DNA from: Pseudomonadota bacterium
GTDB taxonomy: Bacteria; Pseudomonadota; Alphaproteobacteria; Rhodobacterales; Rhodobacteraceae
DNA length: 48,843 bases
Direction of reading: 5' to 3'
Assembly (NCBI GenBank): GCA_021845805.1
Contig: JAJZVD010000026.1
Span: 1 to 48,843 of the forward strand
The notes beneath the pieces were generated by a model. That model worked only from the letters and a program-made list of their open reading frames with translations. It made no database searches and was not told the origin of the DNA. The position numbers were made by a program, and so were the translations under genes. This document shows positions 26,246 through 35,022 of this stretch, in pieces (position 1 is the stretch's first letter; every line of letters starts with the position of its first letter).

Positions 26246-27195
26246 CCCCCCGCCCCCGGCAGATCCACGTCCACGATCTGGCCGGGCTTCAGCCGCGCCG
26301 CGGCGGCATCGGGTCGGGCCTCGATCAGGTAGACCAGCTTCTGCCGGTTATCGACCGAATAGATCACGGGCGGGGTGAACTCGGGCTGATCCGAGACATA
26401 GGTGACGGTCGCGGCCTGGCCTGCGCCACAGCCGTCGCAATGCACGTTCAGGCGACTGCCGACATGAATCGACGCCAGCGCCGCCTCGGGGATGTAAAGG
26501 CGCAGCTTCACCGCGCCGTCAGGCAGGAAGGTCAGCACCGGCGCCGCGGGGCCTGCGATTTCGCCGGGGTTGCGCAGCACCTCGGTCACCTGCCCGGCGG
26601 CGGGGGCGGTCAGGGTGCGCTGGCCCAGTTGCCAGACGGCGGCATCGCGGACCGCCTTCGCCTGCGACACCGCGGCGGTCGCGGCGGCGATCTGGTCGGG
26701 CCGGGCCGGCAACCTGCCCACCGCAAGATTGGCCGTGGCCTGTGCCACCGCCGCCTGCGCCACGTCCAGCGCGGTGCGCACCGTATCCAGATCGGCCTGC
26801 GGCAGGATCCCCCGCTCGGTCAGGCTCTGTTGCCGGGTCAGTTCCTTTTCGGCATTCGCTTCCTGCGCCCGGGCCGAGGCAAGCGCGGCCTCCAGCACCG
26901 CGATTTCCTCGGGCCGCCGCCCCAGTTGCAGGTCGGCAAGCTGGCTTTGCGCCTGCGCAAGCGCCGCATTGGCCTGCGCCACCGCGATCACCGCGTCGCG
27001 CTGTTCCATCCGCACCAGCACCGCACCCGCCGCCACATGATCCCCCAGCGCCACGGCCAGCGAGCCGACAGGCGCAACCGCGACCGGGGCGACAAGGTCG
27101 TATTCGCCTTCGACATAGCCGGTGGCCAAGGTCGGCGGTGCGGCACAGCCGGAGATCAGGGCCCCCAGCACCGGCAGCGCGCACAGCAGGCTCAT
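26242..27195 (-). CDS. HlyD/YbhG-like adaptor lipoprotein
   Basis: A 317-residue periplasmic adaptor. It begins with a lipoprotein signal (ALISGC, Cys17) instead of the single membrane anchor of YbhG. A biotinyl-lipoyl half-motif is followed by a long coiled-coil hairpin (about 75-190, rich in Ala/Gln/Leu) and the second half (GQVTEVLRNPGEIAGPAAPVL), then a beta-barrel domain. It links the ABC exporter to an outer-membrane channel not encoded here. Overlaps the repressor and ATPase genes by 4 bp. Confidence 0.9.
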   Translation of the reverse strand: MSLLCALPVLGALISGCAAPPTLATGYVEGEYDLVAPVAVAPVGSLAVALGDHVAAGAVLVRMEQRDAVIAVAQANAALAQAQSQLADLQLGRRPEEIAVLEAALASARAQEANAEKELTRQQSLTERGILPQADLDTVRTALDVAQAAVAQATANLAVGRLPARPDQIAAATAAVSQAKAVRDAAVWQLGQRTLTAPAAGQVTEVLRNPGEIAGPAAPVLTFLPDGAVKLRLYIPEAALASIHVGSRLNVHCDGCGAGQAATVTYVSDQPEFTPPVIYSVDNRQKLVYLIEARPDAAAARLKPGQIVDVDLPGAGG

Positions 27196-27848
27196 GGCGT
27201 GGTCCTTTCGCCGGCGGCCAGCGCCGCATGGAGATTGCGCACCAGAAGGTCACCGATCCGGCCGGCGGCGTCGGGCGAGATCGTCTGCCAGCCCATGCGG
27301 CGCAGCACGACGGGTTGCCCGATGCGGAAGTAAAGCACCTGCCCCACCATCGCGAAGACGGCCAGCCGCGTCGCCTCGCTTTCGGGCGGGGTGCCGGTGG
27401 CCGCCCCCCAGAGCGCGCAAAGATGGCGGTGCCGGGGCTCGACCACGGTCGCGAAGATACGGTCCAGCTCGGGCCCGCCTTCGGACACCTCGCGCAGCAG
27501 GAAGGCCACCATGTCGCGCGCAGGCGCCGCGGTGGACAGGAACATGGCCGCGGCGCGCACCACCCGTTCCAGCAGCACACGCGCCTCGGCGCGGCCGACC
27601 GGGGCCGGCAGCGGCGGGCCCACGATGGCCGAAAGCCGGTCCCCGATGGCCTCGACGCAGGCGCGCCGCAGCCCCTCCTTGCCGCCGAAGTGATAGGCGA
27701 TGGCGGCGATGTTGGCGCCGGCCTCGGCGGCGATCTCGCGGGTCGAGGCCGCGTCATAGCCCTTGCGGCCGAAGAGCCGCAGCGCGGCCTCGACCAGCGC
27801 GATACGGGTCGGCGTCCGGTCGACGGAAGTGGCGGACATTTCGGACAT
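27192..27848 (-). CDS. CecR/YbiH-like TetR repressor
   Basis: A 218-residue TetR-family regulator. The helix-turn-helix lies at about 34-57 (STREIAAEAGANIAAIAYHF, the ANxAAIxYHFGGK form typical of CecR), and the C-terminal half matches the CecR/DUF1956 ligand domain. In E. coli CecR controls ybhGFSR, the same type of exporter as encoded directly downstream here. A 26-bp perfect palindrome ends 33 bases upstream of its start and is the probable operator. No Shine-Dalgarno sequence is visible, so the message may be leaderless; an ATG three codons in is possible. Confidence 0.9.
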   Translation of the reverse strand: MSEMSATSVDRTPTRIALVEAALRLFGRKGYDAASTREIAAEAGANIAAIAYHFGGKEGLRRACVEAIGDRLSAIVGPPLPAPVGRAEARVLLERVVRAAAMFLSTAAPARDMVAFLLREVSEGGPELDRIFATVVEPRHRHLCALWGAATGTPPESEATRLAVFAMVGQVLYFRIGQPVVLRRMGWQTISPDAAGRIGDLLVRNLHAALAAGERTTP

Positions 27849-27855
27849 TGGAAAA

Positions 27856-27881
27856 GATTAAATCAAACGTTTGATTTAATC
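27856..27881. promoter_or_regulatory. Perfect 26-bp palindrome, probable CecR-like operator
   Basis: Each half is GATTAAATCAAAC reading inward; the two halves match at all 13 positions with no spacer. It starts 8 bases before the TetR gene start codon and is AT-rich in a GC-rich context. Position and symmetry suggest autoregulation of the exporter operon. Confidence 0.75.
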
Positions 27882-28255
27882 AATCCTTCTCACGCGACGC
27901 AGAGCCCGCGTGACGGCGGCGATCCGCCGAGGGCGGTCGGCGCCATTCTGCGCACCCGCAGCCGGGATTTTGCTGCACCGCGGCAGCGGCCGGGCGGACC
28001 CGCCGCAACGACCGGTGTCGCAAGCCCTTCACGTTGCAGGAAAACCTCGTTTTCCGGGAAAATGCACCGCCCGATCCGGCCACATTGCTGCGCCTGCGGC
28101 TGCGTGCTATCGGCGCCGTGTCGCCGGAAAGGGCCTGCCAGACCTCGCGTTTTCGTCAAGTACCCATGCGTGGGCCGCATAAGCGGACAGTAGCGAAACG
28201 GCGCGGAAAGTGGTTTCTATCGGCGCGAAATATCCTGTGCGAATCAGACGCTTCC
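27882..28255. other. Gene-free region upstream of opgG
   Basis: No gene is supported here, although the opgG frame stays open through part of it. It holds a 7-bp inverted repeat TCACGCG...CGCGTGA (27890-27913) and, at 28039-28062, three alternating arms GGAAAAC / GTTTTCC / GGAAAAT in which the middle arm can pair with either neighbour. It presumably contains the opg promoter; I could not pick a convincing one. Confidence 0.5.
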
Positions 28256-29878
28256 ATGAACGACGATCCCTTGGTCAAGACGCGCTGCCTGTCGCGCCGC
28301 CACCTGCTGGCGGCGCTCCCAGCGACTGCGGCGCTTCTGGCCAGCACGGCGCTGCCTTTTGCGGCCTGGGCCGACGACGCCGCCGCCCCCGCGGCTGGCG
28401 CGCAGCCCGGCGCTGCGCCGCAGAAGTTCAGCTTCGACATGCTGACGGAAGCGATGCGCGCCAAGGCCAAGCAGCCCTACGTGGCGCCGCAGAAGGTCAC
28501 CAGCTTTCTCGGCCAACTGAGGTACGACGACTACCAGCGCATCCAGTACAACCCCGATCGCGCCCGCTGGGATTTCGATGGCAGCTTCTTCCGGGTGGAC
28601 GCCTTCCACCTGGGCTGGCTGTTCGACACCCCGGTGACGCTGGACGAGGTGGTGGACGGAACCGCACAGGATTTCACCTTCACCACCGACGATTTCATCT
28701 ACCACGGCGATCTGGCCGCGAAGGTGCCGCAGAACACGCCGCTGCCCGGCGTCGCGGGCTTCCGCCTGCGCTATCCGCTGAACCGCGCCGACATCTATGA
28801 CGAACTGGTGGCCTTCATCGGCGCCTCCTATTTCCGCGCGCTGGGCGAGGGCAACACCTACGGCCTGTCGGCCCGCGGTCTTGCGATCAACACCGGCCTG
28901 TCCGGCGCCGAAGAGTTTCCCCGGTTCTCGGCCTTCTACCTGGAACGCCCCGCACCCGGCGCGCAAAGCGTGGTCATCAACGCGGAGCTTGACAGCCCCA
29001 GCGTGACGGGCGCCTACCGCTTTGTCATGACGCCGGGCAAGAACACGGTGATGGATGTCACCGCGCGGCTCTTCTTCCGCGCCGCGGTCCAGCAGCTTGG
29101 CATCGCGCCGCTGACCTCGATGTTCCTCTATTCGGCCAACAACCGCACCGGCTTCGATGACTATCGCCCCGAGGTGCATGACTCCGACGGCCTGATCATC
29201 CGCCGCGCCGATGGCGATACCATGTGGCGCGCACTGAACAACCCGCCGAAACTTGGCAGCTCGGTCTTCTCGCTGGACGCGGTCAAAAGCTTCGGCCTGC
29301 ACCAGCGCGACCGGAACTTCGACAACTATCAGGATGCCGGGGCGCATTACGAAACCCGGCCTTCGATCGACGTGGAGCCGCTGGACGACTGGGGCCAGGG
29401 GGCCGTGCGTCTGGTCGAGATCCCGTCCGAGCTGGAGGTCAACGACAACATCGTTGCCTTCTGGATCCCGGCCGCCCCGGTGCAGGCCGGGCAAGAGATG
29501 GAATTCCGCTACCGCCTGACCTGGGGCGACCTGCGCCCCGACGGGCGGGGGGAACGCGCCTATGTCAGCGACACGCGCACCGGCCACGGCGGCGTGTCGG
29601 GCAGCAAGGGCGACCCGAACACGCGTAAATTCGTTGTCGATTTCAAGGGCGGAATCCTGTCTCGGATGCCCGGAGATGCGGCAGTCAAACCCGTTGTGAC
29701 GGTTTCGAATGGCAAGGTTGTTACACAGACCTTGTTTAAGATCACCGGAAGCGACATATGGCGACTCGTGCTGGATGTGTCAGCCGCCGACAACAGCGTT
29801 GTGGAACTTACCGCCCACATTGCTGGCTACGGCCGAAAGCTGACGGAAATCTGGCTCTATCAATGGATGAAGGACTGA
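28256..29878 (+). CDS. opgG: Periplasmic glucan biosynthesis protein OpgG/OpgD-like
   Basis: A 540-residue MdoG-family periplasmic protein needed for building or branching osmoregulated periplasmic glucans. It carries a twin-arginine type leader (SRRHLLAALPATAALLAS, cleavage near AWA-DD at 39-40), as in OpgD. The mature part contains family stretches such as FLGQLRYDDYQRIQYNP and a C-terminal FTRKFVVDF-like segment. The gene order opgG-opgI-opgH matches the R. sphaeroides opg operon, so I use opgG. No clear ribosome binding site precedes the ATG. Its stop overlaps the next gene (TGATG). Confidence 0.9.
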   Translation: MNDDPLVKTRCLSRRHLLAALPATAALLASTALPFAAWADDAAAPAAGAQPGAAPQKFSFDMLTEAMRAKAKQPYVAPQKVTSFLGQLRYDDYQRIQYNPDRARWDFDGSFFRVDAFHLGWLFDTPVTLDEVVDGTAQDFTFTTDDFIYHGDLAAKVPQNTPLPGVAGFRLRYPLNRADIYDELVAFIGASYFRALGEGNTYGLSARGLAINTGLSGAEEFPRFSAFYLERPAPGAQSVVINAELDSPSVTGAYRFVMTPGKNTVMDVTARLFFRAAVQQLGIAPLTSMFLYSANNRTGFDDYRPEVHDSDGLIIRRADGDTMWRALNNPPKLGSSVFSLDAVKSFGLHQRDRNFDNYQDAGAHYETRPSIDVEPLDDWGQGAVRLVEIPSELEVNDNIVAFWIPAAPVQAGQEMEFRYRLTWGDLRPDGRGERAYVSDTRTGHGGVSGSKGDPNTRKFVVDFKGGILSRMPGDAAVKPVVTVSNGKVVTQTLFKITGSDIWRLVLDVSAADNSVVELTAHIAGYGRKLTEIWLYQWMKD

Positions 29879-30057
29879 TGCCCAAAGACCTCTCCTCGAT
29901 GACCGGTGCACCTGCCGATCTGGCGGACCGTCTGGGCGATCTGCCGCATGCGCCGCTGGCCATGCCGCGTCAGGTTCTTGAACACCCCATCGGGCTGCTT
30001 GCCCGACTGCGTCCGTTGTGGGATGGCTGGGTCAGGACGCACGTTTTCGGGAACTGA
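29878..30057 (+). CDS. opgI: Small OpgI-like protein
   Basis: A 59-residue protein between opgG and opgH. R. sphaeroides has a small gene, opgI, in this place; identification here rests on position and size, not on a recognised domain. The C-terminal half (PRQVLEHPIGLLARLRPLWDGWVRTHVFG) is amphipathic and resembles the segment just before the first membrane helix in longer OpgH proteins, so it may be a split-off N-terminal part of OpgH. AAGGA lies five bases upstream of an ATG overlapping the opgG stop. An ATG five codons earlier is possible. Confidence 0.7.
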   Translation: MPKDLSSMTGAPADLADRLGDLPHAPLAMPRQVLEHPIGLLARLRPLWDGWVRTHVFGN

Positions 30058-30060
30058 CCC

Positions 30061-31824
30061 TTGGATGACACCGCGGGGGATGCGGCGCTGTATCGGCGCC
30101 GCTTTGTGGCGCTTGCGCTGAGCCTCGCATTGGCGGTGGGGGCCGGTCTGCTGTTTCTGCAGTTCGGCCTGGCCGATGGACTAGACATCATGGATGTCGT
30201 CCGCTCGGCGCTGATCTTCGGGTCGACCTTCTGGCTGGCCTGGGGCGCGGTGCAGGGGCTTTGGGGCCTGATGTGGCGCCAGCCCGACCTGCCGCGGGTG
30301 GAAGGCCCGATTCGCGGCCGAACCGCGATCCTGGTGCCGGTCTACAACGAAGACCCGGTTGTCACCTTCGCCCGGGTCGCCGCGATGGATGCATCGCTGG
30401 CCGCGCTGGGGATGACCGACCGCTTCGACTTCGCGATCCTGTCCGACACCCGCAACGACACCATCGCCGCCGCCGAAAGGAAGTGGTTCCTGCATCTTCT
30501 GGCTGAACGGGCGGGCACCGGGCGCATCTTCTACCGCCGCCGCGCGAACAACACCGGCAAGAAGGCGGGCAACGTCGAGGATTTCTTCACCCGCTCCGGC
30601 GCCGCCTATGACTACGCGCTGATCCTTGATGCCGACAGCCTGATGGAAGGGGCCACCATCGTCGAGATGGTCCGGCGGATGGAGGCGGTGCCCGACATGG
30701 GCCTGCTGCAATCGCTGCCGAAGATCATCCGGGCCACCTCGCGCTTCGGCCGTTCGCAGCAGTTCTCGGCCAGCTTCTTCTCGCCGGTCTTCGCGCGCGG
30801 GCTGGCACTGATGGCGGGGCGCACCGGCCCGTTCTGGGGGCACAATGCGCTGGTGCGGGTGCAGGCCTTCGCCGCCTCCTGCGGGTTGCCTGCGCTGTCG
30901 GGGCAGCCGCCCTTCGGCGGGCATATCCTGAGCCACGACTATGTCGAGGCCGCGCTTCTGGCCCGGAACAACTGGCTTGTCCGGCTCGATCCCGACCTTG
31001 AAGGCTCCTACGAGGAAGGGCCGGAAAACATCGTCGATTTCGCCAAGCGCGACCGGCGCTGGTGCCAGGGCAACCTGCAGCATTCGCGCCTGATCGGTGC
31101 GCCCGGGCTGAGACGCTGGAGCCGGTTCGTATTCCTGCAAGGCATCCTCAGCTACGTCGCGCCGCTGCTGTGGATCCTGTTCATCCTGGCCAGCATCGTG
31201 GCCCCGCTGTTTGTGCCGGCCCCCGACTACTTCCCCGAACCCTACCTGCTCTTCCCGGTGTTCCCCTCGGACCAGGCATCGAAGGCGATCGGGCTTGCCA
31301 TCGGGGTCTTCGGCCTTCTTCTTCTGCCCAAGCTGATGATCGCGCTCGAGGCGGCGGTGACCGGCCGGGCGAAGCCCTTCGGCGGCAGCCTCTCGGGGCT
31401 GGTCTCGACGCTGTGGGAACTGGTGCTGTCGAGCCTGATCGCGCCGATCATGCTGATGTATACCACGCGATCGGTGTTGCAGGTGCTGATGAGGCTGGAT
31501 GCGGGCTGGCCGCCAAACAACCGCGGCGACGGCACGCTGACGCTGGCCGACGCCTGGGCCAACGCGCGCTGGATCACCGTGGGCGGGGGCATCGGGCTGG
31601 CGGCGACCTGGTGGCTGGCGCCCGTGCTGGTGCTGTGGATGCTGCCCGTGGCCCTGCCGATGATCCTGGCGCCGGTGCTGCTGTCCTGGACCTCGCGCCC
31701 CGGCTCGCGCCGGGTGCTGCGCACGGGAACCGAGGTGGAAACGCCGCCCGTGGTCGCCCGGCACGATGCGATCCTGGCGGATTGGCAGCGCCTGACCACG
31801 GCGGAAACCGAACAGACCGCCTGA
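30061..31824 (+). CDS. opgH: Glucan glucosyltransferase OpgH
   Basis: Inner-membrane family-2 glycosyltransferase that makes the linear glucan backbone of periplasmic glucans from UDP-glucose. The 587-residue product has about seven to eight membrane segments, an ILVPVYNED nucleotide-binding start (90-98), the DxD motif LDADS (Asp190, Asp192) and the acceptor motif RDRRWCQGN near residue 338. It lacks the long cytoplasmic N-terminus of E. coli OpgH (847 residues), the part that binds FtsZ. TTG start, three bases after opgI, with GGGA upstream. The succinyltransferase gene opgC does not follow. Confidence 0.92.
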   Translation: MDDTAGDAALYRRRFVALALSLALAVGAGLLFLQFGLADGLDIMDVVRSALIFGSTFWLAWGAVQGLWGLMWRQPDLPRVEGPIRGRTAILVPVYNEDPVVTFARVAAMDASLAALGMTDRFDFAILSDTRNDTIAAAERKWFLHLLAERAGTGRIFYRRRANNTGKKAGNVEDFFTRSGAAYDYALILDADSLMEGATIVEMVRRMEAVPDMGLLQSLPKIIRATSRFGRSQQFSASFFSPVFARGLALMAGRTGPFWGHNALVRVQAFAASCGLPALSGQPPFGGHILSHDYVEAALLARNNWLVRLDPDLEGSYEEGPENIVDFAKRDRRWCQGNLQHSRLIGAPGLRRWSRFVFLQGILSYVAPLLWILFILASIVAPLFVPAPDYFPEPYLLFPVFPSDQASKAIGLAIGVFGLLLLPKLMIALEAAVTGRAKPFGGSLSGLVSTLWELVLSSLIAPIMLMYTTRSVLQVLMRLDAGWPPNNRGDGTLTLADAWANARWITVGGGIGLAATWWLAPVLVLWMLPVALPMILAPVLLSWTSRPGSRRVLRTGTEVETPPVVARHDAILADWQRLTTAETEQTA

Positions 31825-31926
31825 GCCTGGCGCCCCGGTCCGGCCCACGGGCCGTGGCCTGCTGCGCATGTGGAACGGCCGACGGCGGTCGCCCGCCCCC
31901 GGCCCGTTCCGGCACCGTCCGCCCGG

Positions 31927-34900
31927 TTATTCGGCCATCACGGGCGCGGGGGCATCCCCCTGCCCCCGGCGCTTGCGGGTGAAGAGGCGCAGGACGAAGG
32001 TCGAGACCTTCTCGATCTGCACGAACACTACCGGCGTGATGAACAGCGTCAGCGCCTGGCTCAGCACCAGCCCGCCGACCACGGCCACGCCCAGCGGCTG
32101 GCGCAGTTCGGAACTGGCGCCCGTGCCAAGCGCGATGGGCAACACCCCCAGCAGGGCGCAGAAGGTCGTCATCATGATCGGGCGGAAGCGGCGCGCGGCG
32201 GCGATGCGGATCGCATCGACCGCGTTCATCCCCTCGTCCCGTTTGAGGACAAGGGCCACGTCGATCATCATGATGGCGTTCTTCTTCACGATGCCGATCA
32301 GCATCAGAAGCCCGATCAGGGCGATGATCGACAGATCGAACCCGCCCATCTCCAGCCCGATCAGCGAGCCAAGCGCCGCCGAAGGCAGGCCCGACAGGAT
32401 GGTCAGCGGGTGGATGAAGCTTTCATACAGCACGCCCAGGACGATGTAGATGGTCAGCACCGCGGCCCCGATCAGAAGCCCGGTGTTGCCGCTTGCCTGC
32501 TGGAACAGCGCCGCGGCGCCGGCATAGCTGGTGATGACCGACGAGGGCATCTGCAGCTCTTGCTTCAGCTCGTCGATCCGCTGGGTGGCGGCGCCCAGTG
32601 ACACGCCTGCCGGCAGGTTGAACGACAGGGTCACGGCGGTCAGCTGCCCGGTCTGGTTCACCGTCACCGGCCCCGAGGTGCGGATCACCTTGGCAAAGGA
32701 CGACATCGGCACCAGCGTGCCGCTGGTCGTGGGCACCTTCAGCGCGGCGATGGCGTTTTCGTCCCACTGGAAATTGGGATCGTATTCCAGAATCACGTCA
32801 TAGCTTGACCCGGTGGTCTGGATCTGGGTCGCCACATAGCTGCCGAACCCCGCCTCCAGCGTCTGCCGCAGCGCCTGGGCCGTGACGCCCAGCCGGTTCG
32901 CCGCATCCCGGTCCACCACCACCTGCGCCTGCAGTGCCTTGTCCTGCTCGTCGCTGGCAACGTCGACGAAATGCGCGGGGTCGGCCTGCATCGCGCGCTG
33001 CAGCTTCTGCGCCCATTCGCGGCCGGTGTCGGCGTTGATCGATTGCAGCACCAGCTGATAGTTGGACGCGGTCGCGCGCCCGCCAAAGCGGATGCTCTGC
33101 GCCGGCGTGATGAAGACGTGCAGGCCGGGGATGTTGCTGGCCACCCGCCGCAACTCGCCAAGCGTGGTTTCCAGGGGCGGGCGTTCGCTCTTGTCCTTCA
33201 GCTGGACATACATCGCGCCTTCGTTCGTCTGCGACGACCGCAGGATCGAGGCGACATGCGCCACGGCCGGATTCTTCTGGATCAGGTCGGCGGCCTCGGT
33301 CTGCAGCTTGTACATCGCGTCGTAAGAGATGTCCTGCCGCGCCTCGGTCGACACGATCAGCGTGCCGATGTCTTCGGCCGGAAAGAAGCTGCGCTGGATG
33401 GTGGTGAACATGACGAACGACGCGGCCGCGGTCGCAAAGAACAGCGTCATGATCCAGAATTGATGCCGCAGGCACCAGGCGACAGAGCGTTCGTACCCAT
33501 CGGTGATGCGGTCCGACAGGCTGCGCTTCGGCGTGCCATGGGGGTGAACGACCGGCAGGCGGGCCGCCATCATCGGCGTCGCCGTCAGCGAGACCACCGC
33601 CGAGGACAGGATCGCCAGCGTCACCACCACGCCGAACTCGTTCAGGATGCGGCCCACCACACCCCCCATCAGCAGGATCGGCAGGAACACCGCCACCAGC
33701 GACAGCGACATGGAAATGATCGTGCCCGTCACCTCTTTCGAGCCTTCAAGCGCGGCATGCATCGGGGGTTCGCCCAGTTCGGTCCGCCGCACGATGTTTT
33801 CCAGCATGACGATGGCGTCATCGACCACCAGGCCGACCGACAGCGTCAGGCCCAGAAGCGAGATGTTGTCGATCGAATAGTCCAGGAAATACATCAACCC
33901 CACGGTCGCGATCAGCGACAGCGGCACGGCGATGGCGGGGATCATGGTCGCGGTGAAGCGGTTCAGGAACAGGTAGATCACAAGCACGACAAGGCCGATG
34001 GTGATGGCCAGGGTGCCCTGCACGTCGTTCACCGCCGCCTTGATCGGCGCCGAGGAATCGTTGACGATCCGCACATGCACGCCTTTGGGCAGCGCCGCCT
34101 CGATCTCGGGCAGCTTGGCCTTGATCGCATCCACCACCGCCACGGTGTTCGCATCGGGCTGGCGCTGCACGGCAAGGATGATCGAGGGCTTGCCGTCGAT
34201 CCAGCTTCCCTGGTTCAGCGCGCTGACGCTGTCATAGACATTGGCCACATCGCCCAGCCGCACGAAGTTTCCGTTCGGCTGCGCAATCACCAGCGTGCGG
34301 AAATCGGCCGCGTTCTTTTGCTGGGTATCGGCCGCGATGGTCATCTGCTGGCTGCTGTTCTGGATCGAACCGACCGGCGTCTGGTCGTTCGCGGCGGCCA
34401 GCTTGGACGCGACCTGGTTCATCGACAGGCCGCGGGCATCCAGCTTCTGCGGGTCCACATCGACCCGGACAGCATAGGTCCGCTCCCCGAAGATCAGCGC
34501 CTGCGCCACGCCCGGCAATGTCGACAGCGACGGCGAGATCACGTTTTCCGCAATGTCATCGACCTGCGTCAGCGGCACCGTGTCGGTCGTCAGCGCCATC
34601 AGAAGGATCGGCGCCGAGGCGGGGTTCACCTTCCGGTAGCTGGGCGTCGAGGTCATGTTCGCAGGCAGGCTGCGCTGCGCCCGGCTGATGGCCGCCTGCA
34701 CGTCGGCCGCCGCCGCGTCGATGTTCCGGCTCAGGTTGAACTGGATGGTGATCGAGGTGGACCCCAGCGACGATGTGGCCGAGATCGAGTCGATCCCCTC
34801 GATGGTTTCGAACTGCTTGATCAGCGGCGTGGCGACCGAAGTCGCCATCGTATCGGGGGCGGCCCCCGCAAGGCTGGCCGACACGCTGATCGTCGGCAGG

Positions 34901-35022
34901 TCGGCCTGCGGCAGGGCGGCCACGGACAGGTTCTTGTAGCCGGTGTACCCTGCGACGATGACCGCGGCCATCAGCAGGATGGTGGCGACCGGGCGCCGGA
35001 TGAAGACTGCAGAGATGCTCAT
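31927..35022 (-). CDS. RND efflux pump inner-membrane subunit (MdtB/C-like)
   Basis: A 1031-residue proton-driven RND exporter of the HAE1 class. It has twelve predicted membrane segments in two repeats with large periplasmic loops; the proton-relay Asp pair is in TM4 (VGLVVDDAIVMLENI). The N-terminal SAVFIRRPVATILLMAAV and the TLSVGLVVDDA stretch resemble MdtB/MdtC more than AcrB. Its ATG overlaps the adaptor stop by 4 bp. There is no second RND subunit and no outer-membrane factor next to it. Converges on opgH 102 bases away. Confidence 0.93.
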   Translation of the reverse strand: MSISAVFIRRPVATILLMAAVIVAGYTGYKNLSVAALPQADLPTISVSASLAGAAPDTMATSVATPLIKQFETIEGIDSISATSSLGSTSITIQFNLSRNIDAAAADVQAAISRAQRSLPANMTSTPSYRKVNPASAPILLMALTTDTVPLTQVDDIAENVISPSLSTLPGVAQALIFGERTYAVRVDVDPQKLDARGLSMNQVASKLAAANDQTPVGSIQNSSQQMTIAADTQQKNAADFRTLVIAQPNGNFVRLGDVANVYDSVSALNQGSWIDGKPSIILAVQRQPDANTVAVVDAIKAKLPEIEAALPKGVHVRIVNDSSAPIKAAVNDVQGTLAITIGLVVLVIYLFLNRFTATMIPAIAVPLSLIATVGLMYFLDYSIDNISLLGLTLSVGLVVDDAIVMLENIVRRTELGEPPMHAALEGSKEVTGTIISMSLSLVAVFLPILLMGGVVGRILNEFGVVVTLAILSSAVVSLTATPMMAARLPVVHPHGTPKRSLSDRITDGYERSVAWCLRHQFWIMTLFFATAAASFVMFTTIQRSFFPAEDIGTLIVSTEARQDISYDAMYKLQTEAADLIQKNPAVAHVASILRSSQTNEGAMYVQLKDKSERPPLETTLGELRRVASNIPGLHVFITPAQSIRFGGRATASNYQLVLQSINADTGREWAQKLQRAMQADPAHFVDVASDEQDKALQAQVVVDRDAANRLGVTAQALRQTLEAGFGSYVATQIQTTGSSYDVILEYDPNFQWDENAIAALKVPTTSGTLVPMSSFAKVIRTSGPVTVNQTGQLTAVTLSFNLPAGVSLGAATQRIDELKQELQMPSSVITSYAGAAALFQQASGNTGLLIGAAVLTIYIVLGVLYESFIHPLTILSGLPSAALGSLIGLEMGGFDLSIIALIGLLMLIGIVKKNAIMMIDVALVLKRDEGMNAVDAIRIAAARRFRPIMMTTFCALLGVLPIALGTGASSELRQPLGVAVVGGLVLSQALTLFITPVVFVQIEKVSTFVLRLFTRKRRGQGDAPAPVMAE

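Noticed and set aside
28034-28255. Extension of opgG upstream of the chosen ATG
   Set aside because: It would bury the twin-arginine leader 74 residues inside the protein and shows no family similarity.
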